The notes under the pieces: generated by a model
The model's input: the letters and a program-made list of their open reading frames with translations, nothing else
The model's database searches: none
What the model was told of the DNA's origin: nothing
Part shown: one piece after another, positions 36,333 to 46,351 of the stretch
Numbering within the stretch: position 1 is the stretch's first letter
Layout of the letters: every line of letters starts with the position of its first letter
NCBI RefSeq assembly: GCF_009208775.1
Contig: NZ_WFLM01000001.1
Location: 287,227 to 351,226 of the forward strand
Origin: Silvanigrella paludirubra
GTDB taxonomy: Bacteria > Bdellovibrionota_B > Oligoflexia > Silvanigrellales > Silvanigrellaceae
Direction of reading: 5' to 3'
DNA: 64,000 nt
Position numbers and translations under genes: made by a program

Positions 36333-37658
36333 ATGCTAAATCAAAAAGCTTTAATGAATGAAAATATATGTTCCCGAGTATGGACACAACCTATTAAAGG
36401 AACAAGAGAAGGTAACGAAAAAATTGGGCTAGAAATGGAAATGCACGCCTACGATTCAAATACCCTTGCTCCCATTGGAACAAATGGTTCAAAAATGGAT
36501 GTGCAAATATTATTAAAACGTGTCGCTGAAATTTCTACTCCTATTAAAATAAAATATGATGAATCTTCGTCTTTAATTACAGATGTTTTTTTTAAACAAG
36601 GTGGAAATATTAGTGCAGAACCAGGTGGGCAAATTGAGTTTTCATCGGCCCCGTATGAAAGATTATCTGATTTAATTGAAAACGTTACAAAAGGATTAAA
36701 AATTTTAGAAGAAGCATCTGATGGTGAACTTGTTTTTTTATCTCATGGAACAAATCCTATCGCAGCAGATGATCATCCTTTAGTGCTTCCTAAAGAACGT
36801 TATCAAATCATGACTCGTTACTTTGAATCGGCACCGCAAGTGCGTGGTGTCGATATGATGAGACATAGTGCTACTGTACAAGCCAATTTAGATATTTTTG
36901 GAGATGAAAATTGGCAAGATGCTGTTGATCTTATTTTAGTTTTAGTCCCAATCACTCAAAATTTATTTGCCAATTCTCGTTTTATAAAAGGAAAAAAAAG
37001 TAAATTTTATTCGGAAAGACAAGAAATTTGGAATCAAATGGATCCGACTCGTTCTGGAATTCCAATAAATATGCCTTTTGCAGAAAACTCGGAATGTGCT
37101 TATGCAGAGTGGGCGCGTAAAGCAAACGTATTTTATGTAGAAGGATTGCCTATAAAAGAGCAGCCTTTATTTAATGAACTCAATTTTGAAAATTGGTTAA
37201 AAAATGGATACAAAGGCATTTTTCCAGATATAACAAGTTGGGAAACCCATTTGGGTACGTTATTTCCTCATTTGAGATTGAGAGATTTCCTTGAAATACG
37301 CCATATAGATGCTCAACCGTTTGAACATACATTAGCTCCCATTGCCTTCTTTCATGCTCTTGCCAAAACCAAAAAAATTAGGCAAGATGTTTGGGATTTA
37401 CTTAAGAAAAATAAAGTAGATGTAAAAAATGTTTTTAATTCAAATTCAAGTTTTTCGCACTTATATAATCCTTTATTAGATTTTGCTGTTGATATTTTAA
37501 ATCAACATAAAGAATTCGAGGGTATGAAAGCTGTTCTTGCCTATAAAAACTTTCTTCTACTAAAAGAGTCTTATTGGGAAGCAAAAAGCGCAAAAGAATT
37601 TGTAACTAAAAATATAACTTCTAAGCCTTCTCAAGAGTTTCTTAAAAATCTTTTTTAA
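36333..37658 (+). CDS. gshA: Glutamate-cysteine ligase, plant-type (GCS2)
   Basis: First step of glutathione synthesis, joining glutamate and cysteine with ATP. Family features: the early E-rich segment GLEMEMHA, and SAEPGGQIEFSSAPYE, as in the plant and alphaproteobacterial form, and a late LEIRHIDAQP arginine segment. 441 residues is near the family norm. The start has GGAG ten bases before it, which falls in a small hairpin (see its entry). Glutathione synthetase is not in the window. It is followed by a DMT transporter 44 bases later in the same direction. Confidence 0.87.
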   Translation: MLNQKALMNENICSRVWTQPIKGTREGNEKIGLEMEMHAYDSNTLAPIGTNGSKMDVQILLKRVAEISTPIKIKYDESSSLITDVFFKQGGNISAEPGGQIEFSSAPYERLSDLIENVTKGLKILEEASDGELVFLSHGTNPIAADDHPLVLPKERYQIMTRYFESAPQVRGVDMMRHSATVQANLDIFGDENWQDAVDLILVLVPITQNLFANSRFIKGKKSKFYSERQEIWNQMDPTRSGIPINMPFAENSECAYAEWARKANVFYVEGLPIKEQPLFNELNFENWLKNGYKGIFPDITSWETHLGTLFPHLRLRDFLEIRHIDAQPFEHTLAPIAFFHALAKTKKIRQDVWDLLKKNKVDVKNVFNSNSSFSHLYNPLLDFAVDILNQHKEFEGMKAVLAYKNFLLLKESYWEAKSAKEFVTKNITSKPSQEFLKNLF

Positions 37659-37701
37659 ATTTAATTTTATATATTAAATTTCTGTAGAAGGTATAAAGAA
37701 A

Positions 37702-38664
37702 GTGCAAAAAAAGAATAATTATTTGATTGGTGTCACTGAGATGACAATAGCCAATTCTTTTGTTGGTGTAAATATTATTTTAAATAAATATCTAATTGAA
37801 AAAGCACCTCTTATGCTTTTATTAGAACTTAGATATATTTTTGGTGTACTTATACTTTTAGCAGTTTCTTTATTAATGAAATCTAAATTTCAGTTTTATT
37901 TAACGGAAGAAAAATTTTCTAAAAAAGATTGGTTTATTTATTTATTAATGGCTTTATCTGGAGGAGTCTTTTTTAATTTTATATACATGTGTGGCATGGA
38001 TAAGACAACGGCAACTTCTGTTGGAATTATTGGAAGTTCTATTCCTACAATAATTGTTCTTTTTTCCTTTTTCTTTTTAAAACAGCCATTAAAACAAATT
38101 CATGTATTTTGTATTTTTCTGGTTGTTCTTGGGGTTTTAATATTAAATTTAAGTAAACCAACTCATAATAATTCAATTAATTTTGATTCTTCTAAAGTTT
38201 GGTTAGGTAATTTTATTGTATTTTTAGCTATGATTCCTGAAGCTTTATTTACGATTTTTGCTAAAATGATTAAAATTAAGGTGTCACCCGTTATTTCAGG
38301 TTTATTCATTAATTTATTTAATGGACTTTTTTGTTTACCATTTGCCATTTATAGCTTAAATGAAGTAAATATATTTGCACTTGATTCTAATATCTGGTTG
38401 TTTAGTTTTTTTGTAGGCCTTTTTAGTGGTGCTTTATTTTACGTATTTTATAATCGTGGTATTTCAAAAATTGATTCCAACACAGCAGCCTTAATGACGG
38501 GTGTTATACCTATTAGTTCTGCCATTTTAGCAATCGTGTTTTTAAATGAGCCAATACAAATTTACACTTTTATGGGTATGATTTGTGTTTTATTATCAAT
38601 TTATCTTGGAGTAAGATTTGGTGATAATTCTAAAATATTATTCCAACGAATCCGCCAAAAGTAA
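37702..38664 (+). CDS. EamA/DMT family transporter
   Basis: Ten hydrophobic segments over 320 residues, in two EamA repeats, as in drug/metabolite exporters. The first half has LLLELRYIFGVLILL and the YMCGMDKTTATSVGIIGSSIPTIIVL pattern; the second half repeats it with YNRGISKIDSNTAALMTGVIPISSAILA. Start is GTG with AAGG about ten bases before. The 3' end overlaps that of the convergent small gene by 27 bases. Substrate unknown. Confidence 0.88.
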   Translation: MQKKNNYLIGVTEMTIANSFVGVNIILNKYLIEKAPLMLLLELRYIFGVLILLAVSLLMKSKFQFYLTEEKFSKKDWFIYLLMALSGGVFFNFIYMCGMDKTTATSVGIIGSSIPTIIVLFSFFFLKQPLKQIHVFCIFLVVLGVLILNLSKPTHNNSINFDSSKVWLGNFIVFLAMIPEALFTIFAKMIKIKVSPVISGLFINLFNGLFCLPFAIYSLNEVNIFALDSNIWLFSFFVGLFSGALFYVFYNRGISKIDSNTAALMTGVIPISSAILAIVFLNEPIQIYTFMGMICVLLSIYLGVRFGDNSKILFQRIRQK

Positions 38665-39174
38665 TAACATTTCACTCATTTGTTTTACGGAAAGAGTTTT
38701 ATTATTTTCTTTTACACGCACATAATTTTCATCAAGTAATTTAAATTCTTCAATGATCCCACTTTTTAATATAAACATAGGTATTCTTGGTGATTCTAAA
38801 TTTCCTGAATCTAATTGTTGTAAAACTTTTGTCGCTCTATATAAATAAAAAGTATCTATTTTAAAATTCGGTTCTATTAAAAACCCAGCTTCTCCTGGGA
38901 TATAAAGAAATAAATAGTTTTTATTTTCAATGGAGTCTTTGTTTTTTAAGTTTATTTCTGAAGATAAGTCTCCAAAAGATATTTTAAGTTGACTAAAAAA
39001 TAATTCTTTTCCGAGATCTTTTTGGCTGCGTAAAAAAATAATATCTTTTTCTAATTGTTTTTTTAATTCCGTAAAAAATATTCTTCCTTGTTTTTCATTT
39101 GGTGGCTCAATATTAAAAGTTTCTTGTTTCGGAAGTTGCCAAAGTTTCGTCAAAACCATATGAGCGCCTGTCAT
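38638..39174 (-). CDS. Hypothetical protein overlapping the DUF4301 gene
   Basis: 178 residues of a soluble protein I do not recognise. It has a charged, lysine-rich first half and a strand-like second half (LFLYIPGEAGFLIEPNFK, PRIPMFILKSGIIEEF), ending in a helix. It overlaps the upstream DUF4301 gene by 62 bases, in another frame, so the two are very likely co-expressed. A shorter start at 39159 is possible; neither has a convincing ribosome site. Coupled expression suggests a shared pathway with the DUF4301 gene. Confidence 0.5.
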   Translation of the reverse strand: MTGAHMVLTKLWQLPKQETFNIEPPNEKQGRIFFTELKKQLEKDIIFLRSQKDLGKELFFSQLKISFGDLSSEINLKNKDSIENKNYLFLYIPGEAGFLIEPNFKIDTFYLYRATKVLQQLDSGNLESPRIPMFILKSGIIEEFKLLDENYVRVKENNKTLSVKQMSEMLLLLADSLE

Positions 39175-41350
39175 TTCCTAAGGAATCAAAAAAAGATTTA
39201 TGAGGTCTAAATAGAGTACGAGGAACTTCAATGAAAATTAAGTTTGTTGTTGCAGAATTTCCAATTAGTTCATGAAGCACTGTTTCATGATAACATACAG
39301 GTATTCCTTTGTATTCCCTTTTCGTTAATAACCAAAAGCGTTCGTCAAAAAGTTTAGAATAAATTACTTTTTTTCCTATAGAGTTTTCTTTTTCAAAGGA
39401 CCTCTTGTTTGTTCTGAGTTCGAAAAATGCAAGAACAGGGTTAAAATGCGTTGATTTGCCTCTTGATCCAAAATACTCATTTGAATCTTCTTCACTCGAA
39501 TGTGGCATTTCAATACATAATTTAATTTTAGTTCCATCTGGGAGTGTGGCAAAAATAGGTCCTCCTCCAATATCTGCAACTTCTTTTCTCACGACTCCAA
39601 AAATAGAAATGGGTTGTTCCATCCAAGTTAATGTTTGTTCCCAAGACTCAATTTCATTTAACGATGGAGAAAGTGGTTGCCAGTGAAATAAATTCCCAAT
39701 AATTTTATGAAAAGCTTGAAATGGAATTCCATTAAAATTATTTTTATTATCGTAACAAATTTTTAAACCTTCTTGAGCAAGATTATTATCAATAAATTGG
39801 GATAAATAATCTAATACTTGTAAAGATATTTTGTCATGAATTCTTAAAGATATTTCACATTTATTTTCTGAAAATAATAAATCTTCAATTTTAGCTCTTA
39901 AATATTCGATACAATCTCGCACAATACGAAAAGCTTCAGCAGGTACATTAAGCTCATCTGAGCGGTCATTTGATGTTCCAATTACGTTATCAATATTTCG
40001 AATATGTAAGCATTCAGCCGAAGGAAACTCATCCGCTATTTTATCAAAAAGATGGATAAGTTCTCCATGTCCTGCAGAAACAGGTGTATATTTTCCGTCT
40101 TCATCTTTAAAAGGAGTTCCGTCCATATTAAAACGAATGGTTGAGAGGGCTCTACCTTGTTCTAAAATAAACCATTGCCCCGAATTTTTTCTATTATTTT
40201 TTAACCATTCAGGAGCAAATGGGCTGTTACGTAAAGTAAAGATATCCATTGTACTTTCTTGAATTTGAGAAGTTAGAGTTTGAATTTGATTTTCAAATTC
40301 TTTTTTCATATTGGTAGGGACAACAAGAACATTTCCTAAACAAGGTAATAATTTTATTTGCTCTGAAAGCTTGAGCATTAAAAAAGAATCGCCTTCATTT
40401 GTTGTCGGTACTAAAGCTTTTGGAAGAGATCCATATTGATTTAATAAAATTTTACAAACAGCATAAGCTTTTAGAATGCTTTCTTCATGATTTCCAATAT
40501 AAATATGATTTTTTTCGGATTCTATTTGGTCTTTTTTATGTATATTTGATTGAGGATTGATTCTTTCCATCCAATGATCACTATTACCCTCATTTTTTAG
40601 ATTTTGATTGCTTGAGGAATATTTTTTTATTTTATTATTTAAGTTTGAATAATTCCATGGTGTCCTTAAATAATTTTCTGAATTAAAAAAAGAAGTAGAA
40701 TCTTTATTTGTACTTATTTTATAATCCATTTTTATAACTGATGATGTTCCTTTATAAAGTATCTCACTTAAAAAATGATAAAAGGAATTGCATAAGTTTT
40801 TTATATTTGGTGATTCTTGATCTTCTATTTGTTCAAATAATGACGATAACTCAGGAGATATTTTATGATTTATTAAAATTTCTTGTATTGATTTTCGTTT
40901 TTCAAAAGAAATATTTTTAGTTTTTTTATCGCGATTAAATACTTCGCATAATTCTTTAAATTCAGGGATTTTATTTTCTATAATTATAGTGAATTTTTGT
41001 ATATCACTAAAAAATCGGGATGCAGCTCCTGCTGCGGGAATGCATGTTACTAAATGATTATTTCTCCAATAACTCATTGAGCTTTTTTGAAATTTTCTTA
41101 ACATAGGATGATAAGTAGAGGAAAGTATTCTTGTAATTTGTTTCCATGATAAAATACCACCATTACTTGTTGTACAGGCTCCCATAATAGGAATTGTGGT
41201 GTTTATTTGTTTATTTAATGCTTGAAGAATTCTTGAGTGATGAATTGAAATTCTTTCGAAATCTAATTGGTGCTCATATAAAAGCTCTGAAGAAATTGGA
41301 CTAGATTGTTCAGATTTTTTATTTATTTTTACATCACTTTCTAAATGCAT
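39113..41350 (-). CDS. DUF4301-like nucleotidyltransferase-fold protein
   Basis: 745 residues. The centre looks like DUF4301, a relative of sugar nucleotidyltransferases: the glycine-rich CIPAAGAASRFFSDIQKF (about residues 101-118) and AGHGELIHLFDKI with IRNIDNVIG (about 420-450), similar to the GHGxL and NIDNV motifs of pyrophosphorylases. An N-terminal extension (residues 1-100) and an Asn/Ser-rich insert (about 210-270) are unusual. Its ligand and reaction are not known. The minus-strand operon continues into the overlapping 178-residue gene. The call rests on a remembered family pattern. Confidence 0.65.
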   Translation of the reverse strand: MHLESDVKINKKSEQSSPISSELLYEHQLDFERISIHHSRILQALNKQINTTIPIMGACTTSNGGILSWKQITRILSSTYHPMLRKFQKSSMSYWRNNHLVTCIPAAGAASRFFSDIQKFTIIIENKIPEFKELCEVFNRDKKTKNISFEKRKSIQEILINHKISPELSSLFEQIEDQESPNIKNLCNSFYHFLSEILYKGTSSVIKMDYKISTNKDSTSFFNSENYLRTPWNYSNLNNKIKKYSSSNQNLKNEGNSDHWMERINPQSNIHKKDQIESEKNHIYIGNHEESILKAYAVCKILLNQYGSLPKALVPTTNEGDSFLMLKLSEQIKLLPCLGNVLVVPTNMKKEFENQIQTLTSQIQESTMDIFTLRNSPFAPEWLKNNRKNSGQWFILEQGRALSTIRFNMDGTPFKDEDGKYTPVSAGHGELIHLFDKIADEFPSAECLHIRNIDNVIGTSNDRSDELNVPAEAFRIVRDCIEYLRAKIEDLLFSENKCEISLRIHDKISLQVLDYLSQFIDNNLAQEGLKICYDNKNNFNGIPFQAFHKIIGNLFHWQPLSPSLNEIESWEQTLTWMEQPISIFGVVRKEVADIGGGPIFATLPDGTKIKLCIEMPHSSEEDSNEYFGSRGKSTHFNPVLAFFELRTNKRSFEKENSIGKKVIYSKLFDERFWLLTKREYKGIPVCYHETVLHELIGNSATTNLIFIEVPRTLFRPHKSFFDSLGNDRRSYGFDETLATSETRNF

Positions 41351-41491
41351 TCATTATCTCCTATAAAAATAGAATCCAAGATTAAGTTATCAAGAATATC
41401 TAAATTAGGCAAAAACCTCTTGACCAGTTCTTTATACTTTGTTTGATAAAGAATCACCATTTTGGTGAAGTGATGATGGGAATAAATTGAA

Positions 41492-42568
41492 ATGAAATCC
41501 TTTTTTGGTCAAAATCGCAGCAAACTTGTACAAGATATTGCCAATACTTTTGGCGAATTAAAATCTCAGTTAAGAGCAGAACAACTTTTTCGAAAAATAT
41601 ATAAACAAAATCCTATTCAAGACGTAGATTTTGAAGGACTTAGCGAAGAAGTTAGAAAATGGTTTTTAAATCATTATGACCTTAATATCCCATTGGAAAT
41701 ACATGAACTACAATCTAGTACACATGATGGTTCTGTTAAATTTGCTATGCGTTTAAAAAAAGACGGTAGGCTCGTAGAAAGTGTGCTCATTCCAGAAAGA
41801 GGCAGGCTTACACAGTGTATTTCTACACAAGTTGGTTGTGCTCAGGCTTGTCGTTTTTGCCAAACGGGTCGTATGGGGTTATTACGTAGCCTCACAACAG
41901 AAGAAATTGTAGGCCAAGTTATTTTGGCCGAAAAGTGGAAAGCAGAAAACCCCAATTTTCAGGTATCTTCCTATAAACAAGTAACAAATATTGTTTATAT
42001 GGGAATGGGGGAACCACTCGATAATATTGATAATGTAATAGAAAGTACTCATATTTTTTGCGATAATCTAGGACTAAATTTTTCTCCAAATAAGGTTACA
42101 ATTAGTACAGTTGGTTTAATGCCAGCTTTAAATCAGGTTTTGGAAAATACAAAAGTAGCCGTGGCTTTGTCTTTGCACTCTCCCTTTGAAGCGGAAAGAA
42201 GTAAAATCATGCCGGTAAATGTAAAGCATCCCATAACCGAAGTAGTTCGTACTATTAAAGAACATTCAAAAAATGGGTCACGTCGTTCATTTATGATTCA
42301 ATATACCTTACTTCGTGGTATTAATGATTCAAAGGAACATGCAGAAGCTCTTGTCTCTTTATTAAAGGATGTTTCGGTTAAAATTAATTTAATTCCTTTA
42401 AATGAGCATGAAGGGGCTTCTTATAGAAGACCTGACTTGGGAAGAGTTTATGCATTTCAACAAGAATTAAAAAAAGCGGGAATGGTAGCAACGGTTCGTC
42501 TTTCAAAAGGTAGAGACATTCAAGCTGCTTGTGGACAGCTTATTAAAGACAAGGCAATTAAAGAATGA
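41492..42568 (+). CDS. rlmN: Dual-specificity 23S rRNA/tRNA methyltransferase RlmN
   Basis: Radical SAM enzyme that methylates C2 of A2503 in 23S rRNA and A37 in some tRNAs. The CxxxCxxC cluster motif is C116-C120-C123 in GCAQACRFCQTG; a later GMGEPLDN and the C-terminal catalytic cysteine (ACGQL) are present. 358 residues, typical. It overlaps dusB by four bases (ATGA), so they are co-translated RNA-modification genes. A distinct ribosome site is weak. Acts in the cytoplasm on nascent rRNA. Confidence 0.97.
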   Translation: MKSFFGQNRSKLVQDIANTFGELKSQLRAEQLFRKIYKQNPIQDVDFEGLSEEVRKWFLNHYDLNIPLEIHELQSSTHDGSVKFAMRLKKDGRLVESVLIPERGRLTQCISTQVGCAQACRFCQTGRMGLLRSLTTEEIVGQVILAEKWKAENPNFQVSSYKQVTNIVYMGMGEPLDNIDNVIESTHIFCDNLGLNFSPNKVTISTVGLMPALNQVLENTKVAVALSLHSPFEAERSKIMPVNVKHPITEVVRTIKEHSKNGSRRSFMIQYTLLRGINDSKEHAEALVSLLKDVSVKINLIPLNEHEGASYRRPDLGRVYAFQQELKKAGMVATVRLSKGRDIQAACGQLIKDKAIKE

Positions 42569-43668
42569 GTTTTTTCAACCAAGCCATTATGATTGGCGAT
42601 CTTCATATTAAAAATAGAGTTTTTTTAGCGCCTCTTGCTGGAGTCTCAGATATTCCTTTTCGGAGAATATGCCAAGAATTAGGTGCTGGGTTAACTTATG
42701 TAGAAATGCTTTCTGCCACTGCAATTTCTTATAATAATAAACGTACTTTTGAAATGATGGCTAGGCATAAAACAGAATCTGTTCTTGGAGTTCAAGTAAC
42801 AGGCCCTATTGCCAGTCAAGTTGCACATGCCGTAACTGTGTTAGATGGTCAAGGATTTAATACTATTGATATAAATATGGGGTGTCCTGTTCGTAAAGTG
42901 GTAGGGGCAGGGTGTGGAAGTGCTATATTAAAAGACCCAGAACGTATTACAGAAACTGTTTTATCTTCTCGAGCATCTACCAAACGCCCTCTTTCTGCCA
43001 AATACCGCTTGGGTTACACCCGTGAAAACGTAAATGTTGAAAATACAACAGAACGTGTAATTAACGCAAATGTAGACATGTTTACTGTGCATGGAAGAAC
43101 CCGTTCTGAAAGTTATTCCACTCCCTGTGATTTAAATGGGATTAAATCGGCTATGTCAGTTGGCCAAAACTTAAGTCAAAAAGTAGTTAAGGTTGGGAAT
43201 GGCGATGTTTTTTGTTATTCTTCTGCTGATAAAATGCAAAAAGAAACAGGATGCGATGCTGTCATGGTGAGCCGAGGCGCATTAGGAAACCCTTGGATTT
43301 TTTCTGAAATTTTAGCAGGAACTTCTTTGTCTCCTACATTTGAAGAATGGTTTGACGTCGTTATGAGACATATTAGCTATCAAGAAGAGCATTATGGCAA
43401 AACAAAACTGTCCGCTATTTTAGCTCGTAAACATTTACTTTGGTACACAAAAGGGTTCCCTTCTAGCAAAGGGGTTCGTGATTTATTAAATAGAGTAGAA
43501 GATTTAACACAAGCTCGAGAAATTTTAAAAGATTATGCTTTGCGAACGCCTAAAGATTTTATTCGTTTCACTGGATTTTCTCAAGAAATAACAAGTGATT
43601 ATGATCCAAAATATGAAATGGATCGAAATTTGGACAGGGGTGTCGGTGATGAAGGTATGGATGCCTAA
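42565..43668 (+). CDS. dusB: tRNA-dihydrouridine synthase (DusB type)
   Basis: FMN enzyme reducing uridine to dihydrouridine in tRNA. APLAGVSDIPFRRIC at the N terminus, INMGCPVRKVVGAGCGSAIL with the catalytic cysteine in VGAGCG, the FTVHGRTR motif and the VSRGALGNPWIF FMN-binding motif are all visible. 367 residues, somewhat long at the C terminus with an acidic tail. Overlaps the rlmN stop by four bases (ATGA). The DusB label is by overall pattern. Confidence 0.95.
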   Translation: MSFFNQAIMIGDLHIKNRVFLAPLAGVSDIPFRRICQELGAGLTYVEMLSATAISYNNKRTFEMMARHKTESVLGVQVTGPIASQVAHAVTVLDGQGFNTIDINMGCPVRKVVGAGCGSAILKDPERITETVLSSRASTKRPLSAKYRLGYTRENVNVENTTERVINANVDMFTVHGRTRSESYSTPCDLNGIKSAMSVGQNLSQKVVKVGNGDVFCYSSADKMQKETGCDAVMVSRGALGNPWIFSEILAGTSLSPTFEEWFDVVMRHISYQEEHYGKTKLSAILARKHLLWYTKGFPSSKGVRDLLNRVEDLTQAREILKDYALRTPKDFIRFTGFSQEITSDYDPKYEMDRNLDRGVGDEGMDA

Positions 43669-43763
43669 TAAAGCCCTCTTGTCATTTCAATGATTTCGTT
43701 TAACTTTAGTAGTGTACATGTAATATTTGTACCTATCTACTTTCAAAGGAAAGGAAGTAAAAA

Positions 43764-44507
43764 ATGAGTTTTAATCGTTTTCAAAATAATTCAAATTGGA
43801 TGGAAAATGCAGGAAAAAATGCCATTGCACAATCCACTGCAAGCAAAACTATTGCTGGTGTTTATGGATGGATGTCCTTTGGTGTTCTTCTTAGTGCCAT
43901 AATGGGTCTTGCAATCATTCAAACAGGTGGTCTTCAAGCCATAGCAAGTTTGGGTCGTTTTGCAATTTATGGTGTTTTTGCAGTTCAAATTGGCCTTGTA
44001 TTGGCTATGAGTTTTGCTGCAGAAAAACTAAGCGCTTCGGCATTAAAATTTATGTTCTTACTTTACGCTTCGATTACAGGTGTTACTTTTGCCATGATTA
44101 TGGCTGTATATCCTATCGGTAATGTGATTGCTTTGTTTGCAGTTGCAGCTGTTGGTTTTGCAGGTCTTGCCGTTTTTGGTGCTGTAACAAAGAAAAATTT
44201 AGGTTTTATGAAAACATTTTTATTTATGGGCGTAATTATGATTTTAGGCGCTTATATTATTAATATGTTTATTCATAGTGAAATTCTTCGTTCTTTTGCA
44301 GGTTGGGCTGGAATTTTAGTATTTTCTGGTTTAACTGCTTATGATTCTCAACGTATTCGTGAAGGTGCTTATCAACTTGCTTTTGATGGTGCTGGCAACT
44401 CACCTGCATTAAGTAAATTTATGATATTTGGTGCTTTAACTATGTATCTAAATTTCATTAACTTATTTATAAGTTTGTTACAAATTTTTGGTGGACGTAA
44501 AAGCTAA
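43764..44507 (+). CDS. Bax inhibitor-1 family membrane protein (YccA/YbhL)
   Basis: Seven TM segments over 247 residues with the conserved C-terminal TAYDSQRIREGAYQLA segment of the family. In bacteria these proteins affect FtsH proteolysis and calcium leak. The AAAGGAAAGGAAGT stretch is a strong ribosome site before the ATG. It is followed by a strong terminator, so it is a single-gene unit or the last gene of an rlmN-dusB transcript. Confidence 0.93.
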   Translation: MSFNRFQNNSNWMENAGKNAIAQSTASKTIAGVYGWMSFGVLLSAIMGLAIIQTGGLQAIASLGRFAIYGVFAVQIGLVLAMSFAAEKLSASALKFMFLLYASITGVTFAMIMAVYPIGNVIALFAVAAVGFAGLAVFGAVTKKNLGFMKTFLFMGVIMILGAYIINMFIHSEILRSFAGWAGILVFSGLTAYDSQRIREGAYQLAFDGAGNSPALSKFMIFGALTMYLNFINLFISLLQIFGGRKS

Positions 44508-44526
44508 TTTGGTTTAGGTAACAAAG

Positions 44527-44560
44527 AAAAGAGCAGATTATTAATTTAATCTGCTCTTTT
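44527..44560 (+). terminator. Rho-independent terminator after the Bax inhibitor gene
   Basis: A 14-base stem: AAAAGAGCAGATTA (44527-44540) with TAATCTGCTCTTTT (44547-44560) around a six-base loop. The T-rich arm and following AATTT suit a terminator. Confidence 0.9.
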
Positions 44561-44713
44561 AATTTCTATTCAAAAAAGTAGATCTTTTAGAATTGAGTGA
44601 ATAAATCCAAAACATGCGCTTATACAGCTTTTTTATATATTGATTGAGTCTGTTCCTTAATGGCTAAGCCACAAACTAATTTTTTATTTTCATTTTTATT
44701 TAGTAAAATATAA

Positions 44714-46351
44714 TTAATGTTCTTTAATATAAAGATCAAAAGTACTTGTATGATCTAATGGATTTTTACCAGAATATCCTCCAACATATTTTTTAACCAA
44801 ATGTGTTGTTACGGCAGAGTATAATGGCAAAATGGGATAGTCATTCATTAAAACACTGGAAGCCTGTTCAAGTATTTTTTGTCTCTTTTTTAAATCCACT
44901 TCCATGGAAGCTTTTTTTAATAAGGTATCATAATTTGTATTTTTATATTTTGCATTATTCATTTGACTACCTGAACGTAACAAATCAGAAAACGAATTAA
45001 CATCATTATAATCTGCTATCCATCGATCCCAAGCCACTTGAAACTCTCCATTTTGTCTCGATTTTAAAAACACTTTCCATTCTTGATTTTCTAATGTTGC
45101 ATTCACACCAAGAGCTTGTTTCCACATTGATGCTATGGATAAAACAAGTTTTTTGCTATTATCATTTGTATTATATAAAATATTAACTTTTAATGGTTTT
45201 AAAGCGGAATAACCAGCTTCTTCATAAAGTTTTTTCGCTTTTTCAACTCTCATTTTATATTCATCTTTTGACCAATTATAGGTAAATTGTTTATAATTTT
45301 TTGCACCTTTTGCAACTAAATCATAAGAAGGAAATTCGCCTCTTCTTGTTATATCTTTCGTAATAATATTACGATCTATTACCATAGATAGAGCTTGGCG
45401 TAACTTTAAATTATCTTTAAATGGCGGCTTCTCTAAATTAAAACTAAACCAATAACTTGATAAATAAGGATTGCTTTGAACCTCAGAACCCAATTGTGAT
45501 TTTAATTTTTCAAATTGATCCATAGATATATCATTTGTAATATCAAGTTGATTTGTTAAAAACATTTGTTGTTCTGTGTTTAAATTTTGGGTTGGATAAA
45601 AATTAACTTCTTGAATAACCGTTTTTTTAGCGTCCCAATAATTTGAGTTTTTTTCTAAAGTTAACTTATCTCCAATTTTCCAATATTTTAACATATACGG
45701 ACCATTTGAAACTATGTTTCCAACTTGATAAAATTTATCTCCATATTTTTCCATCATTTTTTTATGAGCAGGTGAACAATTTCTCATAGAAAGGATATCT
45801 AAAATATAGGGAACTGGATTATTTAATTTAATTTGAAGTGTTTCATTATTTAAAGCAACGACACCAAGTGTATTTAAAGGTTCTTTTCCTTGATTAATTG
45901 CATCTGCATTTTTAAAATCAGATATTAAAAAGGAATACGTTGAAGCAACTTTAGGATCAACAAGTCTTTGAAAACCATAAACATAGTCATGTGCTGTGAT
46001 AGGATCTCCATTAGACCATTTTGCATTTTTTCTTAAATGAAATGTGTAAGTAAGGCCATCTTTACTTGACTCCCAACTTGTAGCACCGGCTGGAACTATA
46101 ATTCCATCTGTATTATCGCGGACAAGTCCTTCAAAAAGATCCTGAGTGATATTATTTCCCTGAACATCTTCTACTTTTTGAGGATCGATTGTAGGAGTTT
46201 CAGCACCATTGCCCCTATTTAGTATTTGCTTCTTCGCTAATTTCGTACCAGAAGGAACTTCCGCTCCAAAAGCAGATTGGAGACCACTAAAAGACATTAT
46301 AACGGACAATATATAAGATATTGAAATAACTTTATGCAATGCATTAGGCAT
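44714..46351 (-). CDS. Peptide ABC transporter substrate-binding protein (OppA type)
   Basis: Periplasmic binding protein of family SBP_bac_5, which delivers oligopeptides to an Opp/Dpp importer. A Sec signal peptide (cleavage near AFG-AE) is followed by LNRGNGAETPTIDPQKVEDVQGNN at the start, the FHLRKNAKWSNGDPITAHDYVYGFQRL segment typical of OppA/MppA, and a late KSRQNGEFQVAWDRWIADYND. 545 residues is normal. AAGGAG precedes the ATG. No permease or ATPase is adjacent, as often found for extra OppA copies. Confidence 0.95.
   Translation of the reverse strand: MPNALHKVISISYILSVIMSFSGLQSAFGAEVPSGTKLAKKQILNRGNGAETPTIDPQKVEDVQGNNITQDLFEGLVRDNTDGIIVPAGATSWESSKDGLTYTFHLRKNAKWSNGDPITAHDYVYGFQRLVDPKVASTYSFLISDFKNADAINQGKEPLNTLGVVALNNETLQIKLNNPVPYILDILSMRNCSPAHKKMMEKYGDKFYQVGNIVSNGPYMLKYWKIGDKLTLEKNSNYWDAKKTVIQEVNFYPTQNLNTEQQMFLTNQLDITNDISMDQFEKLKSQLGSEVQSNPYLSSYWFSFNLEKPPFKDNLKLRQALSMVIDRNIITKDITRRGEFPSYDLVAKGAKNYKQFTYNWSKDEYKMRVEKAKKLYEEAGYSALKPLKVNILYNTNDNSKKLVLSIASMWKQALGVNATLENQEWKVFLKSRQNGEFQVAWDRWIADYNDVNSFSDLLRSGSQMNNAKYKNTNYDTLLKKASMEVDLKKRQKILEQASSVLMNDYPILPLYSAVTTHLVKKYVGGYSGKNPLDHTSTFDLYIKEH

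Noticed and set aside
44620..44712. Protein-like minus-strand frame of about 31 codons after oppA
   Set aside because: Too short, no start or ribosome site, and oppA already ends in a typical way.
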